A DNA stretch of 9,379 bases. It comes from Candidatus Omnitrophica bacterium UBA1443. Its GTDB lineage: Bacteria; Omnitrophota; Omnitrophia; Omnitrophales; Aquincolibacteriaceae. Both the position numbers and the translations under genes were made by a program. Where the stretch lies: positions 4,550-13,928 of the forward strand of contig DCTJ01000001.1 of NCBI GenBank assembly GCA_002329545.1. Direction: 5' to 3'. The notes beneath the pieces are model-generated. The model made no database searches, was not told the DNA's origin, and was given only the letters and a program-made list of their open reading frames with translations. Shown piece after piece: positions 5,553-9,379 of this stretch (its first letter is position 1; each line of letters begins with the position of its first letter).

Positions 5553-7751
5553 ATGGTCATTTTTAGTATTATCAGCAGTTTAATTAACGCCGCTTCCTGC
5601 TTGATCTTCGGTATTTTTGTTATCCGGCAAAACAGTCGAAATGCAAAGAACCGCACCTATTTCTGGTTTTCCGCCTCTGTCGCCCTGTGGAGTATTTTTT
5701 ATTTTTTGTGGCAAATTTCAAAAACTCCCGATGACGCGCTTTTTAATGCGCGAGGCTTGATGCTGGGAGCGATTTTTATCCCTGTTTTGTATCTCCATCA
5801 CATTGTAGCGATTTTAGGGAAAACCGAGCAATGTAGGAAACAGCTGATAGGGGCGTATGTGTTTGCTGTGTCATCGTCCTTATTCAGCTTCACGCCATTT
5901 TTTGTTTCCGGAGTAGCTCCGAAATTGTCCTATCCGTTTTGGCCAAATCCAGGATTCCTTTTTCATCCATTTTTGTTGTTTTGGGTTGTCGTAGTCGCTT
6001 ATGGAGTTAAGCTGATTTTCGAGAGTTTTAGAAGTGCTTCTGGAATTGCTCGAAACCAAATGAAATATATTTTACTTGCAACCATTGTTGGCTGGGGAGG
6101 GGGATTCACTAATTATTTTCTTTGGTACGATATTCCGATACCGCCTTATGGGAATATTCTGGTTTCTGCTTATATTGTCATAGTAGCTTACGTTATTATC
6201 AAATATCAGTTGATGGATGTTCGTCTTGCCCTGACATTTACCAGCTTATTTTTAGGTGTTTACGGCCTGGTTTTTGGAATCCCTGTATTAATTGTTCTAT
6301 TAACTCAAAAAGAGTTAGAGCTTTTTTGGGGAAATAAGTGGTGGGTTATACCTGTGCTGACCTACGCAGTTCTTTCGATGATCGGCCCCTATATTTATTC
6401 AAGGTTGCGCTTGAAAGTCGAAAATCGCATATTGCGAGAACAACGGGCATACCAGCAGACTCTTCTGCAGGCATCGAGGGGAATGACGCTTGTGAAGGAC
6501 ATGGACAAACTTCTCAAGCTGATTGTTCATATTCTCACCAAGACCGTCAAGATCACGCATGCCCGAATTTTTTTATGGGATCCGGACAGGAAATGTTACG
6601 AATCCCGGGCAGTTCGCGGAGCCTCTCGTCAGGGCGTGGGAGTGATTGATGAGGATTCGGAGCTGGTGCGTCGGCTCCGCGAGGGTAAACAGGCGCTTGT
6701 TCTTGAGGAACTCCAGTCCCAAAGCCTTGCGTCGGAAACCATCATTAAGGAAATGATCGCCCATGGCGCCGCGCTTATTATTCCAAGTTTTATTCAAGAC
6801 CGTCTTCTTGGTTTTCTTGTCCTTGGCGAAAAGAAGTCAAAGCAACTTTACACGGAAAGTGATCTTGATATTTTAAAGACTCTCGCGAACCAGGCCGCCC
6901 TCGCGATAGAGAACTGTATTTTTCTGACAGAATTTGAACATCAGCAGGCGCATTTTTTTCAGGCGGCGAAGATGGCGGATCTTGGGACGATGGCCTCGGG
7001 GATCGCTCATCAGGTGAATAACCGGTTCAATGTCATTAAGCTGGGAGCGGAGTCGGCGCTGATGGTGGATTTTCCGCGGATCGAGAAGCAGATGGCCGCG
7101 AACAACCTTGAAGGGATCAGGCCGCTGATTGGGTCACTGGAGTCGGTGTACCGGAAGATCGCGAAAAACGCCGATCACGGGGGCGAAATTGTCCGAAGGC
7201 TTCTTGATTTCAGCCGGTTGAGCGAGGGGTTTGGCCCCGTGAACATCGGGGATGTCGTAGCGAGTTGCGTCCGCCTGTGGGAATGTAAGCATCCGGTTTA
7301 TGACACTGATCTCAGGATAGAAATTCCTGATGGTCTTGCCAGGATTCACGGAAATTCCGGCGAAATTGAGGAAGTTCTTTTTAATCTGCTTGATAATGCC
7401 TACGACGCGATCAAGATGAAAGAAGAGGCCTGGGAGTGTGGCAAACTTGAAAAACCCGAGCATCCGGCCAAAGGGCGGATTACGCTGAGCGCCCGGGAGG
7501 CGCTTCGCCACGGTCGCCGCTACGTGGAAGTGACGATCGCGGATTCCGGTCTCGGGATGCCGGAGGAAGTGAGGAAGCAGGTATTTGTCCCTTTTTTCAC
7601 GACCAAGGCGACGGCCATCAAGGGGACGGGGCTTGGGCTGTACGTGATCCGGAAGATGGTAGACGCGCATCAGGGAGAGATTGAGCTTGAATCCGTTTAC
7701 GGGGAGGGCACGACCTTTCGCATTTTTCTGCCCGCCACGGGGGAAACGTAG
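5553..7751 (+). CDS. Multi-TM / GAF sensor histidine kinase
   Basis: A membrane histidine kinase of 732 residues. About nine hydrophobic helices occupy 2-283. The first seven, with NYFLWYDIPIPPYGNILVSA near 187-206, resemble the histidine-kinase 7TM input domain; two more (227-250, 264-282) follow. A GAF domain spans about 315-455, ending in NQAALAIEN. The DHp domain has GTMASGIAHQVNNRF at 478-492 with phospho-acceptor H486. The ATPase has the N box NLLDNAYDA (611-619), G1 DSGLGM (664-669), an F box near 681 and G2 GTGLGLYV (691-698). The residue after H486 is Gln instead of the usual Glu/Asp, and RF replaces the common PL. The start has only a weak ribosome site and probably depends on coupling to the gene before it. 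Bases up to about 6400, the membrane part, are A+T-rich; the GAF/kinase part is about 57% G+C, so the gene looks mosaic. Confidence 0.93.
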   Translation: MVIFSIISSLINAASCLIFGIFVIRQNSRNAKNRTYFWFSASVALWSIFYFLWQISKTPDDALFNARGLMLGAIFIPVLYLHHIVAILGKTEQCRKQLIGAYVFAVSSSLFSFTPFFVSGVAPKLSYPFWPNPGFLFHPFLLFWVVVVAYGVKLIFESFRSASGIARNQMKYILLATIVGWGGGFTNYFLWYDIPIPPYGNILVSAYIVIVAYVIIKYQLMDVRLALTFTSLFLGVYGLVFGIPVLIVLLTQKELELFWGNKWWVIPVLTYAVLSMIGPYIYSRLRLKVENRILREQRAYQQTLLQASRGMTLVKDMDKLLKLIVHILTKTVKITHARIFLWDPDRKCYESRAVRGASRQGVGVIDEDSELVRRLREGKQALVLEELQSQSLASETIIKEMIAHGAALIIPSFIQDRLLGFLVLGEKKSKQLYTESDLDILKTLANQAALAIENCIFLTEFEHQQAHFFQAAKMADLGTMASGIAHQVNNRFNVIKLGAESALMVDFPRIEKQMAANNLEGIRPLIGSLESVYRKIAKNADHGGEIVRRLLDFSRLSEGFGPVNIGDVVASCVRLWECKHPVYDTDLRIEIPDGLARIHGNSGEIEEVLFNLLDNAYDAIKMKEEAWECGKLEKPEHPAKGRITLSAREALRHGRRYVEVTIADSGLGMPEEVRKQVFVPFFTTKATAIKGTGLGLYVIRKMVDAHQGEIELESVYGEGTTFRIFLPATGET

Positions 7752-7752
7752 A

Positions 7753-8112
7753 GTGGCCAAAATTGTCATTGTGGATGATGAGGAAGATCTTCTGGAGTTT
7801 ATGGAGAGTTATTTTAAGTCTCGGGGGCATGAAGTGTTCACGGCAGTCGGTGGAAGGGAAGCGATACCGCTAATTCTGAATCAGCGGCCGGACGTGGCGC
7901 TGATCGACGTTCGGTTAAAAGATGATGTGGATGGTCTCAAAGTGATCAGAGACGTCCGTGAAAAGGCGCCCGATCAGAAAATAATTTTGATGACGGCGTA
8001 TAACGACAAGGACGAAGAGGGGATTGCGTGCGGGGCGACGTTATGTATTCACAAGCCCACAAGTTTAAACGAGATTGAAACGGCGGTTCTTAACGTGATC
8101 AACGCTCAATAG
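7753..8112 (+). CDS. Single-domain response regulator following the kinase
   Basis: A 119-residue CheY-like receiver. GTG 7753 is one base after the kinase stop and is preceded by GGGGG at 7739-7743. An in-frame ATG at 7681 would add residues lying wholly inside the kinase gene and unrelated to the family, so I reject it. The active site is complete: D8-D9 in IVIVDDEE, phospho-acceptor D52 in VALIDVRLK, T81 in ILMTAYND, and K101 in CIHKPTS. The domain ends with the protein, with no effector. Tight coupling makes it the likeliest direct phosphate acceptor of the kinase just before it (inference). Base composition matches the host-like genes, not the A+T-rich island. Confidence 0.93.
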   Translation: MAKIVIVDDEEDLLEFMESYFKSRGHEVFTAVGGREAIPLILNQRPDVALIDVRLKDDVDGLKVIRDVREKAPDQKIILMTAYNDKDEEGIACGATLCIHKPTSLNEIETAVLNVINAQ

Positions 8113-8144
8113 AATTCGAGGGCCCCGGAAGGGTGGGGCTGTAG

Positions 8145-8154
8145 CGTTCGAACG
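8145..8154. promoter_or_regulatory. 10-bp perfect palindrome ahead of the double-receiver gene
   Basis: CGTTCGAACG is self-complementary and lies 22 bases before the ATG at 8177, in the only spacer longer than 10 bases within the operon (8113-8176). A 5-bp hairpin, GCCCC 8122-8126 with GGGGC 8135-8139, sits just upstream without a T-run. A regulator site is possible, but a 10-bp palindrome can be chance. Confidence 0.2.
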
Positions 8155-8176
8155 GGAAGGCTTGGGGAGGTGCGGG

Positions 8177-8998
8177 ATGGATATACCAAAGTCGCGCGGA
8201 ACTATTCTTATCGTGGATGATGAACCGGATACACTCTGGTTCATTTCGAAGACCGGACAGGCGCTTGGCTATAGCACGCTGACGGCCGGAAGTGGAATGG
8301 AAGCTCTCAAGATTATCCAGGAATGCGGGTCCCGGATTGATCTTGTGGTCCTTGACTTGAGCATGCCGGGGATGAGCGGTATCGAGGTCTTGCGGCTCAT
8401 ACGCCAGGATTATCCTCAACTTGGCGTGATTGTCCTGACGGCGATGCATGACGAACAAAAACGATGCGAACAGCTTGGAGTCGATGCGTTCATCAGGAAG
8501 CCATATAGCCTGAGGGATTTGCACGACCGGATCGAGGTGATGATCGAACGAAAGAATGAGGACAAGGTGCCGCTCGAGATTGAAAGCGGATGGGAGATTT
8601 CGGCAAAGGTGCTGATTGTGGATGATGAGGAGGAGGTTTGCGATTTCCTTAAATCGGCATTAACCGAAAACGTGAAGGACGCGCATTTCGAAGTAGCTTG
8701 CGCTCTTTCAGGGGACGATGCCCTTCGGATTTCCCGGACATTTGAGCCGGATATCGGGATTATTGACATCAAGATGCCGCACATGTGGGGGGATGAACTG
8801 ATTGAACGTTTCAAGGCCGGAGAGGGATACGCCCCGAAAGATTTTATTATTTACACGGCGGTGGACGCGGCCGAGGAGCTTCGCCGCGCCAAGCAGTTGG
8901 GCTATCGCTTTTTTCCAAAGCCAACGGCCGTTGAGACATTGATGGAAGTCATTAAGAAAATTTGCGTGAAGCACAAATTGCTAAGGAAAAAGCCCTAG
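8177..8998 (+). CDS. Tandem double-receiver response regulator
   Basis: A 273-residue protein made of two receiver domains in series with no output domain. REC1 (about 9-125) has D14-D15, phospho-acceptor D60 in LVVLDLSMPG, T88 in VIVLTAMHD and K108 in FIRKPYS. After a linker of some 17 residues, REC2 (about 143-265) has D149-D150, D197 in IGIIDIKMPHM, T227 in FIIYTAVD and K248 in FFPKPTA. Both sites look functional. ATG 8177 is chosen because GGGGAGG at 8164-8170 precedes it at six bases; TTG 8162 overlaps that ribosome site. The gene is 64 bases after the previous receiver, probably in the same operon. Two-receiver proteins can act as phosphate sinks or as dimerising scaffolds in a phosphorelay; the role here is unknown. 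Confidence 0.93.
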   Translation: MDIPKSRGTILIVDDEPDTLWFISKTGQALGYSTLTAGSGMEALKIIQECGSRIDLVVLDLSMPGMSGIEVLRLIRQDYPQLGVIVLTAMHDEQKRCEQLGVDAFIRKPYSLRDLHDRIEVMIERKNEDKVPLEIESGWEISAKVLIVDDEEEVCDFLKSALTENVKDAHFEVACALSGDDALRISRTFEPDIGIIDIKMPHMWGDELIERFKAGEGYAPKDFIIYTAVDAAEELRRAKQLGYRFFPKPTAVETLMEVIKKICVKHKLLRKKP

Positions 8999-9150
8999 GC
9001 AAACATGTTTGAAGCGCCCGCGCGTTGTCTTCCGCGTTACCCGTAAGCTCCCCCCACCGGCTGATTTGGATTTTTCATCGAAATGACGCGTGGTTTTCGC
9101 GCGATCTGTTACCGGATGAGTTTTTGAGTTTGACCGCCGGACTGACCTGT
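8999..9150. other. Convergent intergenic region
   Basis: These 152 bases separate the signalling operon from the minus-strand cupin gene. A small hairpin, TCAT-CGAA-ATGA, occurs near 9075-9090 but has no T-run in the right place on either strand. I see no clear bidirectional terminator. Confidence 0.4.
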
Positions 9151-9378
9151 TCAAAAGAGGGCGGGGCAGGTGACGATGAAAAGCTTGGCTTCAATGGAAT
9201 CGATATTCTTGATTTTATGCGGTACATCGGCATCGAAATAGACGGATTCGTTCGCGTGAATATTCCTTCGTTGATCTCCGTACGTTATCTCCAGGGTTCC
9301 GGTTTCCAGAAAAATAGCCACGCTGGAATTTTCCCGGAAACGCCAACGCTTCAGTTGCGTGAACGGTTTGATTGTCAT
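9151..9378 (-). CDS. Cupin-domain protein, C-terminal part (possibly of an XRE-cupin regulator)
   Basis: The 75 visible residues form a small beta-barrel cupin: FLETGTLEITYGDQ, then NESVYFDADVPHKIKN, then AKLFIVTCP up to the stop. The pattern of a Gly-containing turn followed by sxYFdadvPHkikN is typical of the C-terminal ligand-sensing domain of XRE-type transcription factors with a cupin tail. In such regulators an N-terminal helix-turn-helix of about 70 residues precedes it and would lie beyond the window. The first Met is at the last complete codon of the window, so the true start cannot be judged, and a free-standing small cupin is also possible. It converges on the signalling operon and is probably not part of it. 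Confidence 0.7.
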   Translation of the reverse strand: MTIKPFTQLKRWRFRENSSVAIFLETGTLEITYGDQRRNIHANESVYFDADVPHKIKNIDSIEAKLFIVTCPALF

Positions 9379-9379
9379 T

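Noticed and set aside
7681..7752. Longer N-terminus for the receiver at 7753, starting at the ATG at 7681
   Set aside because: The extra residues overlap the end of the kinase gene in another frame and do not resemble a receiver; GTG 7753 has a suitable ribosome site and begins right at the first beta strand.
8162..8176. TTG 8162 as start of the double-receiver gene
   Set aside because: It overlaps the GGGGAGG ribosome site that is well placed for ATG 8177.
9010..9379. Plus-strand open frame of about 120 codons at the right edge
   Set aside because: Most of it is antisense to the cupin gene, whose motifs are clear; no start with a ribosome site.
1..9379. CRISPR arrays, insertion sequences, phage or toxin-antitoxin genes
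   Set aside because: I saw no regular direct repeats, transposase motifs or small paired genes anywhere in the window.

Overview
The window reads as ordinary bacterial chromosome of about 50-55% G+C, with ATG, GTG and TTG starts and tightly packed genes. It holds both a glutamyl-tRNA synthetase and a separate glutaminyl-tRNA synthetase, a tRNA-Gln without an encoded CCA, and many stand-alone receiver proteins. This mix, with a multi-TM histidine kinase of the 7TM type, would suit an uncultured, environmentally rich lineage such as Omnitrophota or a deltaproteobacterium-like group. That placement is a guess from style, not a demonstrated assignment.

Left part (1-3821), translation genes: a single-domain response regulator (5' end not certain) is followed after 17 bases by gltX. 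A 189-base spacer with an extended -10 promoter and a terminator-like hairpin leads to glnS, and then a promoter and a structured leader lead to tRNA-Gln(CUG). Synthetase and cognate tRNA thus lie side by side, and the tRNA carries the known GlnRS identity bases. A 323-base gap (3822-4144) holds an imperfect inverted repeat, an A/T hairpin and a coding-like but interrupted minus-strand frame.

Right part (4145-8998), a five-gene signalling operon: receiver protein, SAM-dependent methyltransferase of the type seen with PhcB (3-hydroxypalmitate methyl ester synthase), multi-TM/GAF histidine kinase, receiver protein, tandem double-receiver protein. Spacings are 3, 7, 1 and 64 bases. The arrangement parallels the phcBSRQ quorum-sensing locus of Ralstonia: a signal-making methyltransferase beside a membrane kinase and receivers. 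I propose, as inference, that this is an autoinducer-type synthase/sensor cassette. The methyltransferase plus the membrane part of the kinase form an A+T-rich island (about 38% G+C, roughly 4440-6400), while the kinase core and flanking receivers match the host composition. This looks like joint acquisition of a signal synthase and its sensor module, grafted onto a resident kinase core.

The right edge (9151-9378, minus strand) is the C-terminal part of a small cupin-domain protein, probably the sensor half of an XRE-cupin regulator, convergent with the signalling operon. None of the five receiver domains in the window is fused to a DNA-binding or enzymatic output domain, so the output of the pathway must lie elsewhere.
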